A DNA stretch of 11,140 nt from MAG-120531 sp041163765 (GTDB lineage Bacteria; Bacteroidota; Bacteroidia; Flavobacteriales; Flavobacteriaceae): contig JBEAQS010000008.1 in NCBI GenBank assembly GCA_041163765.1, positions 1 to 11,140 of the forward strand, given 5' to 3'. Position numbers and translations under genes: made by a program. The notes below the pieces were generated by a model. The model did not search any database, had not been told where the DNA came from, and was given only the letters and a program-made list of their open reading frames with translations. Of this stretch, positions 1-7,382 are shown piece by piece; within the stretch, counting starts at the first letter, position 1, and the number at the start of each line of letters is the position of its first letter.

Positions 1-21
1 ACCGCATTGACAACAGATTGC

Positions 22-1323
22 TTATAGAGTGAACTCATGTAGTAATGTCGCTAATTGATGGGTTCGGTTCTGTCGGGTATAGCCGTCAATTCCTGTGGGC
101 CTCGTGGCTGGTTGTCCATCCATATGGTGTTGCCAAAGTTTCCTGATCAGTGATTTAATGCGGGTAACATCCGTTGATTCAGCGTAAAAGCCTGAATCAG
201 TTTGAGATAAAATCTGGTGTACGTCCCATCGATCTGGGCCTAATGCTAGAATGGGCTTTTGGGTTTCTAAGTATTCGAAGAATTTACCGGGAATGATTTC
301 TGATGCCCAGGGTTGGGAGGCTTCAACCAATAAAAGAACATCCGCGGACCACTGTGCTATTCGGGCTTCATGGTGAGGCCTATACCCCTGTTCGGTTACC
401 CAGGGTTGTATTTTATGGGCTGCTATAGCCGCAGACACGGATGGGGAAACATGGCCTATTAATTTAAGGGAAAAACCAGCGGCAAACTCCGGTGATTCCT
501 TCACCAACTCAGCTAAGGCAGCCCAAAGACCTGACGGGTTTCGCTCCTCTAAGAGCGCTCCAATATGTGCCATGACAAAACCATCAGGGTTCCGTAATTG
601 ACTAGGGGGTTGAGCTAAAGGTTCATACCCATTGGTGATGCAGTGGGTTTTCTGCTTACCCGCCAGAAGGTCCAATGAGATTGCGGTACTCGGACTGGTA
701 GCCACCAACAAATCTGCTTTTTGACAAACCATTTGTTCTAGTGACTGGTGTTTTTTTAAGGCGTAAGGCAACAACCTTAATTTGTCGTGGTAGTGTATTC
801 CAGTCCAAGGATCTCTAAAATCAGCCAACCACTTTAAGGCGTGTTTTTTGGATAAGGCTGCCCCGATTAAGTGTACACTATGCGGGGGGCCTGTGGTGAT
901 GACCCAATCGTATTCGATAAGATCTGGTTGATTATTGGCCCAATGCACTGCCTTAGTCACCCACCCCACTCGCGCATCTGGCACCCAAAAGTTTCCCCGT
1001 ATCCAAAGCATGAACCGTTGTATGTGACTGGGTTTTGTGGGAACGATACCCCGAGTTAAATTTTTGGTGGATTGGGGAAATAACCATGAAATCCATCGAT
1101 ATGGTTCAGAGATAGGCACTCTTTGAACACGTACATCAGCGGGGATTTCAGCTACTAAGGCCTCATCGATTTGAGGATATTGCGCCCCTTGAGGAACGAC
1201 CAATGTAGGTTGTACTCCAAATTCTGCCAGGTATTTGGCAAAATATAACCAACGTTGTACCCCTGGACCACCTGCAGGTGGCCAGTAATACGAAAAAATC
1301 AACACCTTAAGGGGTTTAGGCAT
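22..1323 (-). CDS. GT4-like glycosyltransferase (YfhO-linked)
   Basis: A 433-aa predicted cytosolic sugar-nucleotide-dependent glycosyltransferase of the GT-B fold. Visible signs are an N-terminal glycine-rich loop after the first beta strand (SYYWPPAGGPGVQR, residues 11-24), a central DFRDPWTG (168-175), and a C-terminal EX7E motif (E342 to E350 in SEIIPGKFFEYL), the usual donor-binding signature of GT4 enzymes. I chose ATG at 1323; the frame stays open upstream, but those extra 21 residues lie inside the YfhO gene and precede the natural 'KVLIFSYYWPP' start. ATG overlaps the upstream TAA as ATGCCTAA (8 nt), so translation is probably coupled to yfhO. A glycosyltransferase of this type commonly follows yfhO in Flavobacteriia. 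Donor, acceptor and final glycan cannot be read from the sequence. The class is sure; the exact role is not. Confidence 0.88.
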   Translation of the reverse strand: MPKPLKVLIFSYYWPPAGGPGVQRWLYFAKYLAEFGVQPTLVVPQGAQYPQIDEALVAEIPADVRVQRVPISEPYRWISWLFPQSTKNLTRGIVPTKPSHIQRFMLWIRGNFWVPDARVGWVTKAVHWANNQPDLIEYDWVITTGPPHSVHLIGAALSKKHALKWLADFRDPWTGIHYHDKLRLLPYALKKHQSLEQMVCQKADLLVATSPSTAISLDLLAGKQKTHCITNGYEPLAQPPSQLRNPDGFVMAHIGALLEERNPSGLWAALAELVKESPEFAAGFSLKLIGHVSPSVSAAIAAHKIQPWVTEQGYRPHHEARIAQWSADVLLLVEASQPWASEIIPGKFFEYLETQKPILALGPDRWDVHQILSQTDSGFYAESTDVTRIKSLIRKLWQHHMDGQPATRPTGIDGYTRQNRTHQLATLLHEFTL

Positions 1324-3730
1324 CGGTTGATTTTTTGTAGGTCTTCCAGGATAACAGGCAGAACATAAGTAACCAGAACACTGCAACAGCTACTTGTATC
1401 CGGCCACCCAAAATCACCACGTTTGGTTCGAATTTAAACGAAATCTGATGACTGCCTGAAGGGATCAGTAAGGCCCTTAGGGCATAATTCACCCGATAAT
1501 GAGGTACTTGTTGACCATCGATATAGGCATTCCAACCTGGTTGATAATACCACTCAGAAAAGACAGCCAACCGTTCTGAATTTGTCTGGCTTTGGTATTG
1601 GAGGTGGTTGGGGGCATGGTTTATCAAATTGATTTGATCCAATGAATCGGCCGCCCATTGCTGTCGTTTTAAGTCGCTTTTTTCATCGACAAGCGCCACA
1701 TAACGGGTGTTAATCACCGCTAGATCCTGCATTACCTGATCCAAATTCTGAGCTACTTGAACCTGTTCGACAAACCATGCTGGCCCATTGGCGTCGGCAT
1801 TTCGGGTTACTTGACGCTTTCCATTTTCATCGGATTGAACCACATACTTCACATTGAGCATATTGAGTGGTTCTTGTACCCCTTTCATCAAATGATAATC
1901 AAAAATTTCCTGGATAAACCTTGGCTTAGCCGCGTGATATCCTCCAATAGATCTGTGAAAAAATGATGATTTAGACCCATTTAATCCCTCGTCTAAATCA
2001 AATACGCGATAATACGTGGTGTCTTGTTGAATCAGTTGATCTACATCGCTTGGGGCAAATGGACGTTTCATCTGAAGCGCAGGCACAAAATCATCACTGT
2101 TGACATATCGTTTGGCTACACCTCCCAAATCAACGATCAACAGAACGCCCAACACTAAATACCTTAACGACTCAGACCATTTACGTCCCCAATATATTAG
2201 GGAAACGCACAACACACCAAAGGCAAATGACCTAAACAGATCGGAGAGATAGGCTGATTTTCGGTCTTGCTGTAACAGAGAAACGAATTCATCTCCGTAA
2301 TACGATTGGTACGTCACATCACTAGCAGATGTGTAGGAAGACAAAAAATAGCCAAGCCCTAGGATGGAAAATACCCCCCCTAGTATCCATAACAATCGAA
2401 TGATGGTTTTATCTTGTTGTTTCACCTCTAGTGAATTCCAGGACTGAAGCCCCAATATCCCTAAAAGCGGTATGGAAAACGACAGGATGACTTGAATGGA
2501 GGTTACCGCCCGGAATTTGCTGTACAGAGGAAAAAAATCAATCATCCATCGGGTAACTAGACCTGCATGATCCCCCCAAGAGAGTACCAGGGCACATACC
2601 GAACCGATCACTAGGGGCCATCTTAAAGACCCCTTGTACGTTAACATACCAAGCAAAAACAAAACAAAGATGACCATGCCTAAATAAGCAGGCGCCCCAA
2701 CATATGGCTGGTCACCCCAATAAAGTGGAAGATTTTGCGTCCACTCCAATGCTTGACTCGGTGTTAATCCGTTATCTTGTAACCAGGTATAGAAAACAGA
2801 GTCTGCACCTAGATTTTCGCTATTTGAGCCTCCCTTTAATCTAGGAACTAATAGATTAAATGACTCGAAAATCCCGTAACTGTATTCAGTGATGTATCCG
2901 TAATCCAAACCTTCACTAACCGTTTTTGGGGCACCATCAGGATCTAGGGTCAATTCAGAAGCGCCACGCGTACTCCATGCGCTATACTGGGCAGTGGCCA
3001 TCATATTTGATGCATTAAAGGCCAAGGAAGCAATCAATGCGATCAAAAACACAAGTGATTTAGTTAAATAGTCGCCCACTTGGGAAGACTTAACAGCCTG
3101 ATAACTCCAAAAAATTAGAGCGACACCAACCAACATCATTAGATAATACGTCATTTGTATATGATTGGCCGCAATCTCTAATCCTAAGGTTAATGCAAGT
3201 AAAAGTCCCCCCCAAAGTTTATCCCGTTGAAACAACCAAACTACCGAGGCAAAAACCAAGGGAAAATACCCCAAGGCGTGCGCTTTAGCGTTGTGTCCCA
3301 CACCGATGATGATCACTAAGTAGGTTGACAAACCAAAGGCTAATGATCCAAGAATAGCCTGTCGCCAAGGGACCCGTAGACTGATCAATAAACAGTAAAA
3401 ACTGAATAGATATAAAAACAAATAATCAGCTGGTCTGGGTAAAAAACGTATGGCTTGATCGATCCATTTGATCCAATGATTTGGATACTGGGCGCCTAAT
3501 TGAAAACTCGGCATTCCGCCAAAGGCATTGGAGACCCAGAAAGGTTCCTCTCCGGTGGTTTCTCGAAAGTCACTTTGTTCTCGGGCCATCCCCAAATACT
3601 GAACGATATCCGATTGAAAAAGAGATTTGCCTTGAAGAATTGGGTAGAAATAAAGCACTGAAAATAAGGCAAACCCAAAAACAACGCACACATGGATCCA
3701 AAGACCCTTAAACTTTCCTAGTTGACTCAT
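1316..3730 (-). CDS. YfhO family polytopic membrane protein
   Basis: An 804-aa inner-membrane protein with many hydrophobic segments. The first TM is about residues 11-30, followed by an outward loop carrying D41 (FQSDIVQYLG) and a NAFGGMPSFQ segment (68-77), then GHNAKAHALG (145-154) and NHIQMTYYL (189-197). There is a large soluble domain near the C-terminus and a final TM about 771-795. The segment 724-770 (YYQPGWNAYIDG, then PSGSHQISFKFEP) is the typical YfhO C-terminal domain. Family knowledge: YfhO proteins are GT-C-like transferases; the Bacillus and Listeria members act with a lipid-linked-sugar synthase to glycosylate teichoic acids outside the membrane. A Bacteroidota has no teichoic acid, so the acceptor here is unknown. 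Start ATG overlaps the upstream TGA as ATGA (4 nt), and the end overlaps the next gene by 8 nt. D41 as a catalytic residue is inference. Confidence 0.9.
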   Translation of the reverse strand: MSQLGKFKGLWIHVCVVFGFALFSVLYFYPILQGKSLFQSDIVQYLGMAREQSDFRETTGEEPFWVSNAFGGMPSFQLGAQYPNHWIKWIDQAIRFLPRPADYLFLYLFSFYCLLISLRVPWRQAILGSLAFGLSTYLVIIIGVGHNAKAHALGYFPLVFASVVWLFQRDKLWGGLLLALTLGLEIAANHIQMTYYLMMLVGVALIFWSYQAVKSSQVGDYLTKSLVFLIALIASLAFNASNMMATAQYSAWSTRGASELTLDPDGAPKTVSEGLDYGYITEYSYGIFESFNLLVPRLKGGSNSENLGADSVFYTWLQDNGLTPSQALEWTQNLPLYWGDQPYVGAPAYLGMVIFVLFLLGMLTYKGSLRWPLVIGSVCALVLSWGDHAGLVTRWMIDFFPLYSKFRAVTSIQVILSFSIPLLGILGLQSWNSLEVKQQDKTIIRLLWILGGVFSILGLGYFLSSYTSASDVTYQSYYGDEFVSLLQQDRKSAYLSDLFRSFAFGVLCVSLIYWGRKWSESLRYLVLGVLLIVDLGGVAKRYVNSDDFVPALQMKRPFAPSDVDQLIQQDTTYYRVFDLDEGLNGSKSSFFHRSIGGYHAAKPRFIQEIFDYHLMKGVQEPLNMLNVKYVVQSDENGKRQVTRNADANGPAWFVEQVQVAQNLDQVMQDLAVINTRYVALVDEKSDLKRQQWAADSLDQINLINHAPNHLQYQSQTNSERLAVFSEWYYQPGWNAYIDGQQVPHYRVNYALRALLIPSGSHQISFKFEPNVVILGGRIQVAVAVFWLLMFCLLSWKTYKKSTDA

Positions 3731-3954
3731 TTTATTTCTTCGAAATCAATGTATTCTCCCACTACTTCTTTGGCTTTATTCGTTTTTTTGGGAGCTGTTT
3801 TTTCTTCTTGTGCGCCAAATCCAAAACTATGGGGGACACCCATTTGTTTTTTGGCCCATCGCTGGACGACAAAAACCAAAAGCCATGGAACTACTCTTTT
3901 GACTATCCAACCAAACAAATAAAATCCCAGTACGATATACAGAAAGGTTTCCAT
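3727..3954 (-). CDS. DUF4834-like small membrane protein
   Basis: A 75-aa protein and the first gene of the operon with yfhO. Residues about 3-17 and 20-32 form one or two hydrophobic segments (METFLYIVLGFYLFGW, then VVPWLLVFVV), followed by a basic stretch (QRWAKK), a charged linker and a C-terminal GEYIDFEEI (66-74). This shape, with a membrane N-terminus and a terminal 'GEY(I/V)DFEEI' tail, matches my memory of the Bacteroidota DUF4834 family, which has no known function. It ends in TGA overlapping the ATG of yfhO (ATGA). Start ATG at 3954 forms a CATG palindrome with a possible start on the other strand. The position suggests a small partner or regulator of YfhO; that is inference. It is clearly coding rather than a shadow because of the coupling and the composition. 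Confidence 0.75.
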   Translation of the reverse strand: METFLYIVLGFYLFGWIVKRVVPWLLVFVVQRWAKKQMGVPHSFGFGAQEEKTAPKKTNKAKEVVGEYIDFEEIK

Positions 3955-4870
3955 GTTTTCGGTTTGTTTACCTAAATTTAGATCAAAAATACAACGAAGC
4001 TACTTAGTGTACACCTCAAATCACAGATTATCGACAATTCTTTGTAGTTTATCCTTAGCCCTATTTAGTGCTGGAGCTTCTTTGTTTGGGCAATATACGG
4101 ACATCATTAATTCCAACCGACCAGGTAATTCCATGGGCGCTTACTCCGTAGGAAAAGGAGTCCTTCAATGGGAACTGGGCGGGGTTTTTGACCAACAAGA
4201 ACACCAGTTATTTAGGTATAAGTCCATGATATACCAACAAGAGCTTAGCATGCGCTACGGGTTGATTGGGGAACGATTAGAAATAAGTGCGCAGTGGGGA
4301 TACCAGTGGGAAAGCACCTTAGGATCGACCTTTAAAGATATTCATCAATCAGATATTGTCCTCAAACTACTGTTGTTTGACCCCTACAAAAACCCCCAAT
4401 TTGATGCCGTCAACCTGTATTCTTGGAAAGACCAACATAGATTTAAACTCAAAAGGCTCCTTCCCGCTATATCGGTAGGCATAGGGTATCACTTTTTTAG
4501 TCCTACAAATTTATTTAATTCATGGTACCCTACTAACTCACCAAAGTTTGTAGTGTTTACTCAAAATAGTTTGTCCAATAGGCTGGTGCTGGTGACTAAT
4601 CATATATGGGACCACGTTCAAACTGATTGGCCTGAATACCGATTTCTCGCCTCACTAACCCATACTTTGGGACGAGATTGGAGTGTTTTTTATGAATCTG
4701 AATTCATTAAAAATGACCTGTATGCCGACCACTTACTACGGTTTGGCGGGGCGTTTTTACAAACCAAAAATCTGCAATGGGACGCCCATTTTGCCCTTAA
4801 CTTCAAGGAAACTCCCAGAAGAAAAACTATCGGCATGGGGATCTCTTACCGTATTGACCCGCATAACTAA
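3953..4870 (+). CDS. putative outer-membrane beta-barrel protein ('transporter', Phenol_MetA_deg-like)
   Basis: Up to 305 aa from ATG 3953. A hydrophobic stretch (LSTILCSLSLALFSAGASLFG, residues 26-46) is a signal peptide. The mature part opens with YTDIINSNRPG (48-58), then many alternating amphipathic, aromatic-rich strands ending in a barrel-like MGISYRID. Bacteroidota proteins with this 'YTDIINSNRPG' start are usually annotated as 'transporter' of the MetA-pathway beta-barrel type and in my recollection often sit next to DUF4834/yfhO. Substrate unknown. Start is uncertain: ATG 3953 gives a long 25-residue n-region and overlaps the divergent gene's start; GTG at 4007 gives a 287-aa protein with a normal signal peptide and leaves room for a promoter. 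I give the outer limit; the GTG may well be the true start. The GNAT gene follows after 4 nt. Confidence 0.7.
   Translation: MFSVCLPKFRSKIQRSYLVYTSNHRLSTILCSLSLALFSAGASLFGQYTDIINSNRPGNSMGAYSVGKGVLQWELGGVFDQQEHQLFRYKSMIYQQELSMRYGLIGERLEISAQWGYQWESTLGSTFKDIHQSDIVLKLLLFDPYKNPQFDAVNLYSWKDQHRFKLKRLLPAISVGIGYHFFSPTNLFNSWYPTNSPKFVVFTQNSLSNRLVLVTNHIWDHVQTDWPEYRFLASLTHTLGRDWSVFYESEFIKNDLYADHLLRFGGAFLQTKNLQWDAHFALNFKETPRRKTIGMGISYRIDPHN
3984..3991 (-). promoter_or_regulatory. putative -7 element (TATTTTTG) of the yfhO operon
   Basis: Read on the minus strand, TATTTTTG fits the Bacteroidota -7 consensus TAnnTTTG, 29 nt before the ATG of the DUF4834-like gene. No good TTG is seen at the usual 17-20 nt further upstream; the nearest TTTG is 25 nt away. 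The spacing to the start codon is close to that of two other -7-like elements in this window, which raises its credibility. Confidence 0.42.
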
Positions 4871-4874
4871 TTAT

Positions 4875-5993
4875 ATGATCCAGATTGTTCCAGCACACAC
4901 CAAAAAACTAGTACATGCATTTGCTAAATTTCCGTTTAGTTTATACCGCAATCACCCCTATTGGGTTCCTCCAATAATTGATGCGGAGTTGGCCTCCTGG
5001 GACAAATCAAAAAACCCTGTATTTGATCATGCAGAGGCCGATTTTTTTCTGGCGTACAAAGATGATCAGCTAGTCGGTCGGGTAGCTTGTATCGTAAACC
5101 ACACGGAGGTGAAGCAGCAAGGTATTGCCAAGATGCGTTTTGGGTGGTTTGATTTCATCGACGACTACGAGGTATCTAGCGCATTATTGAACCATGTAGC
5201 CGAATACGGCAGACAACGCGGATTGGCGTTTATGGAAGGTCCTGTAGGTTTTTCCAATTTAGATAAGGTCGGGGTGATGACTTCTGGTTTTGACCATATA
5301 GGAACCATGATTACCTGGTACAATCACCCGTATTATGTCGACCATTACCGCAGGTTTGGCATGACTAAAGAGAAAGGATATTTAGAAAGTAAATTTTTAC
5401 TCAGTTCCATAGATGGAAACAAATACAACCGTTTAGCTCAAATTGTGGCTGAGCGATTTAAGCTCAAGACACTCAATTTCAAAAAAACGGCTGAACTCCT
5501 ACCCTACACGGATGCCATGTTCGATCTATTTAACCAGACTTATGCCTCACTGTCGTCTTTTGTGCCCATAGCTCAAAAGGAAAAAGAATACATGACTAAA
5601 CAGTTTATCGGATTTATCAACCCCAGCTATATCAAATTTGTGGTGGATGAACATGATAAAATGGTGGGATTTGCCATCACCATGCCCTCTTTTTCTAAGG
5701 CTTTGCAAAAAGCTAAAGGCAAATTATTCCCCTGGGGATGGTGGCATTTAATTCAAGCCAAAAAGAACAACCCCGATGCGGTGTTCTACCTCATCGGGGT
5801 CCTTCCTGAATACCAAAATAAAGGGGTTACGGCTCTTTTGTTTGACGCTTATTACAAAACCTACCTCAAGGAAGGCGTGGTTACCTGCTATAGGACTCCA
5901 GAGTTAGAAGACAACACAGCCATTATGAAGCTATGGGTCGACTTTAATCCAGAGGTACACCAAACAAGATGCACCTTTAAAATGGATCTTTAA
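4875..5993 (+). CDS. GNAT-like N-acyltransferase
   Basis: A 372-aa soluble protein without a signal peptide. The N-terminal part carries FSLYRNHPYWVPP (21-33), KNPVFDHAEADFFLAY (46-61) and VGRVACIVN (67-75), the pattern of a large bacterial acyltransferase-like family. EGPVGFSNLDKVG (121-133) and WYNHPYYVDHYRRFGM (148-163) follow. Near the C-terminus, IGVLPEYQNKGVTALLFDAYY (307-327) resembles GNAT motif A, which binds the pyrophosphate of acyl-CoA. Relatives are often named N-acetyltransferase or, wrongly, GTP cyclohydrolase. ATG 4875 is chosen because in-frame upstream sequence is only the barrel gene read in another frame. It forms a 4-nt-spaced operon with the barrel gene and converges on serine palmitoyltransferase. 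Known bacterial ceramide synthases are GNAT proteins, so ceramide N-acylation is a possible function, but this is inference from context. Confidence 0.8.
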   Translation: MIQIVPAHTKKLVHAFAKFPFSLYRNHPYWVPPIIDAELASWDKSKNPVFDHAEADFFLAYKDDQLVGRVACIVNHTEVKQQGIAKMRFGWFDFIDDYEVSSALLNHVAEYGRQRGLAFMEGPVGFSNLDKVGVMTSGFDHIGTMITWYNHPYYVDHYRRFGMTKEKGYLESKFLLSSIDGNKYNRLAQIVAERFKLKTLNFKKTAELLPYTDAMFDLFNQTYASLSSFVPIAQKEKEYMTKQFIGFINPSYIKFVVDEHDKMVGFAITMPSFSKALQKAKGKLFPWGWWHLIQAKKNNPDAVFYLIGVLPEYQNKGVTALLFDAYYKTYLKEGVVTCYRTPELEDNTAIMKLWVDFNPEVHQTRCTFKMDL

Positions 5994-7249
5994 CCCTCCA
6001 TCTGAGCCGCTACAGCAGCTGATAGACGTTGGTAGGTTCCGTTTTCTAGACGCTCTCTAATCGCAGAGAATGCGTCCAAGGTGATTTGAATATCTTCCAT
6101 GGTATGAACAGCCGTAGGAATCAATCTCAACAAAATCAAGCCTTTAGGAATCACTGGATAAACAACTATAGAACAAAAAATTCCATAGTTTTCTCTCAGA
6201 TCCTTCACGAGCGCCATAGCTTCAGGGATGCTTCCTTTGAGATAAACGGGGGTTACGCAAGTAGAGGTGGTTCCTAAATCGAATCCGCGCTCGCGCAATC
6301 CATTTTGAAGTGCGTTTACATTCTCCCAAAGTTTATCCTTGAGTTCTGGTCTAGATCGCAATAGCTCCAAACGTTTAAGTCCCCCTTTAACAAAAATCAT
6401 GGGGAGCGCTTTAGCAAACATTTGAGAACGCAAATTGTATTTTAAGTAGTCGATAACTTCTTGATCAGCAGCTAGAAAAGCTCCAATTCCTGCCATAGAC
6501 TTGGCAAATGTGGCGAAGTATACGTCGATTTGATCTTGTACACCTTGTTCCTCACCGGCACCAGCACCTGTTTTTCCCAGGGTTCCAAATCCGTGCGCAT
6601 CATCGACCAACAACCTAAAGTTGTATTTTGATTTTAGTGCAGCTATTTCTTTGAGTTTACCTTGCTCACCGCGCATACCGAAAACACCTTCAGTGATGAC
6701 CAAGATCCCTCCTCCAGTTTGCTCCGCCATTTTTGTAGCGCGATCTAAGTTCTTTTCAAGACTTTCAATATCGTTGTGCTTGTAGGTAAATCTTTTACCC
6801 ATGTGCAAACGTACTCCGTCAATGATACACGCGTGTGCATCCACGTCATACACGATGATATCGTCTTTAGAAACCAATGCATCAATGGCGGACATAATGC
6901 CTTGATAACCAAAATTCAATAGGTAAGCTGCTTCTTTTCCTACAAAATCAGCTAACTCATTTTCTAGTTGCTCGTGGAAATCAGTGTGTCCAGACATCAT
7001 GCGCGCCCCCATCGGATAGGCAGCACCGTGTTCTGCAGCACTGGCAGCATCAACAGCCATAACTTCTGGATGATGAGCTAGTCCAAGATAATCATTGATA
7101 CTCCAGGTAATTACTTCCTTACCTTGGAACTTCATTCGGTTAGATATAGCGCCTTCTAGTTTTGGAAAAACAAAATAGCCTTCTGCTTGTGAAGCCCATT
7201 TTCCTAAAGGTCCTTTATTCTCTCTAATACGGGCAAATAAATCTCTCAT
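5990..7249 (-). CDS. spt: serine palmitoyltransferase (alpha-oxoamine synthase family)
   Basis: A 419-aa PLP enzyme that should condense L-serine with a long-chain acyl thioester to 3-ketosphinganine, the first step of sphingolipid synthesis. Visible residues are H139 (DVDAHACI, stacks on the cofactor), D216 and H219 (LVDDAHGFG), and Schiff-base K250 (TFAKSMAG). R375 (ILLRLIPTA) is the family-conserved arginine near the C-terminus. The start MRDLFARIRENKGPLGKWASQAEGY and the SINDYLGLA, YPMGARMMSG and GVFGMRGEQGKLK segments are those of the Bacteroidota serine palmitoyltransferase clade rather than BioF or glycine C-acetyltransferase, the main alternatives; database names often stop at 'class I/II aminotransferase'. 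Length is normal, slightly extended at the C-terminus. ATG at 7249 follows a strong promoter match. Its stop overlaps the convergent GNAT gene's stop by 4 nt. Confidence 0.9.
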   Translation of the reverse strand: MRDLFARIRENKGPLGKWASQAEGYFVFPKLEGAISNRMKFQGKEVITWSINDYLGLAHHPEVMAVDAASAAEHGAAYPMGARMMSGHTDFHEQLENELADFVGKEAAYLLNFGYQGIMSAIDALVSKDDIIVYDVDAHACIIDGVRLHMGKRFTYKHNDIESLEKNLDRATKMAEQTGGGILVITEGVFGMRGEQGKLKEIAALKSKYNFRLLVDDAHGFGTLGKTGAGAGEEQGVQDQIDVYFATFAKSMAGIGAFLAADQEVIDYLKYNLRSQMFAKALPMIFVKGGLKRLELLRSRPELKDKLWENVNALQNGLRERGFDLGTTSTCVTPVYLKGSIPEAMALVKDLRENYGIFCSIVVYPVIPKGLILLRLIPTAVHTMEDIQITLDAFSAIRERLENGTYQRLSAAVAAQMEG

Positions 7250-7277
7250 GTGAAGAAAAACATTTTATAATATCCTG

Positions 7278-7306
7278 CAAAAGTACTGAATTTTAAAACG
7301 CTACAA
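7278..7306 (-). promoter_or_regulatory. putative Bacteroidota promoter of spt (TTG-N18-TACTTTTG)
   Basis: On the minus strand, TTG at 7306-7304 is followed after 18 nt by TACTTTTG at 7285-7278, a full match to TTG-N17-20-TAnnTTTG. The -7 element lies 28 nt before the spt ATG, so transcription would start near 7271 with a leader of about 21 nt. A second TAnnTTTG match (TATTTTTG) lies a little further upstream but without a -33 box at the right distance. This is the best promoter in the window. Confidence 0.62.
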
Positions 7307-7362
7307 CAAAAATATTACCTGACAAAAGGATACTTGCGTAAGCATTTAAGTGTCTGATTTAC

Positions 7363-7382
7363 AGTTAATTGACTAATTAACT
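7363..7382. repeat. AT-rich perfect inverted repeat at the end of the cysteine/cystathionine synthase gene
   Basis: AGTTAATT (7363-7370) and AATTAACT (7375-7382) are perfect 8-nt arms around a 4-nt loop, spanning the TAG stop of the PLP gene. It could form a weak hairpin in the 3' end of that transcript or be a dimeric protein site. The arms are AT-rich and there is no following T-run on the minus strand, so it is not a convincing intrinsic terminator. Confidence 0.35.

Noticed and set aside
871..1059. Plus-strand open frame of 62 codons opposite the glycosyltransferase
   Set aside because: Composition is that of an antisense shadow; the minus-strand protein has clear family motifs throughout.
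1324..1386. N-terminal extension of the glycosyltransferase (21 residues, starting MQCSGYLCSACY)
   Set aside because: It lies wholly inside the yfhO 3' end, is unlike a GT start, and ATG 1323 begins directly before the first conserved beta strand with an ATGCCTAA overlap.
3481..3922. Short open frames on both strands opposite or inside the yfhO and DUF4834-like genes
   Set aside because: No recognisable protein features, and they overlap genes with clear family signatures and coupled starts.
4683..4874. In-frame upstream extension of the GNAT gene
   Set aside because: This is the barrel gene read in another frame; ATG 4875, four nt after the barrel gene's stop, starts the family-like sequence.
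7250..7372. Small RNA or riboswitch in the largest gap
   Set aside because: The stretch is explained by the end of one gene, an AT-rich inverted repeat and the spt promoter; I see no GC-rich structured element.
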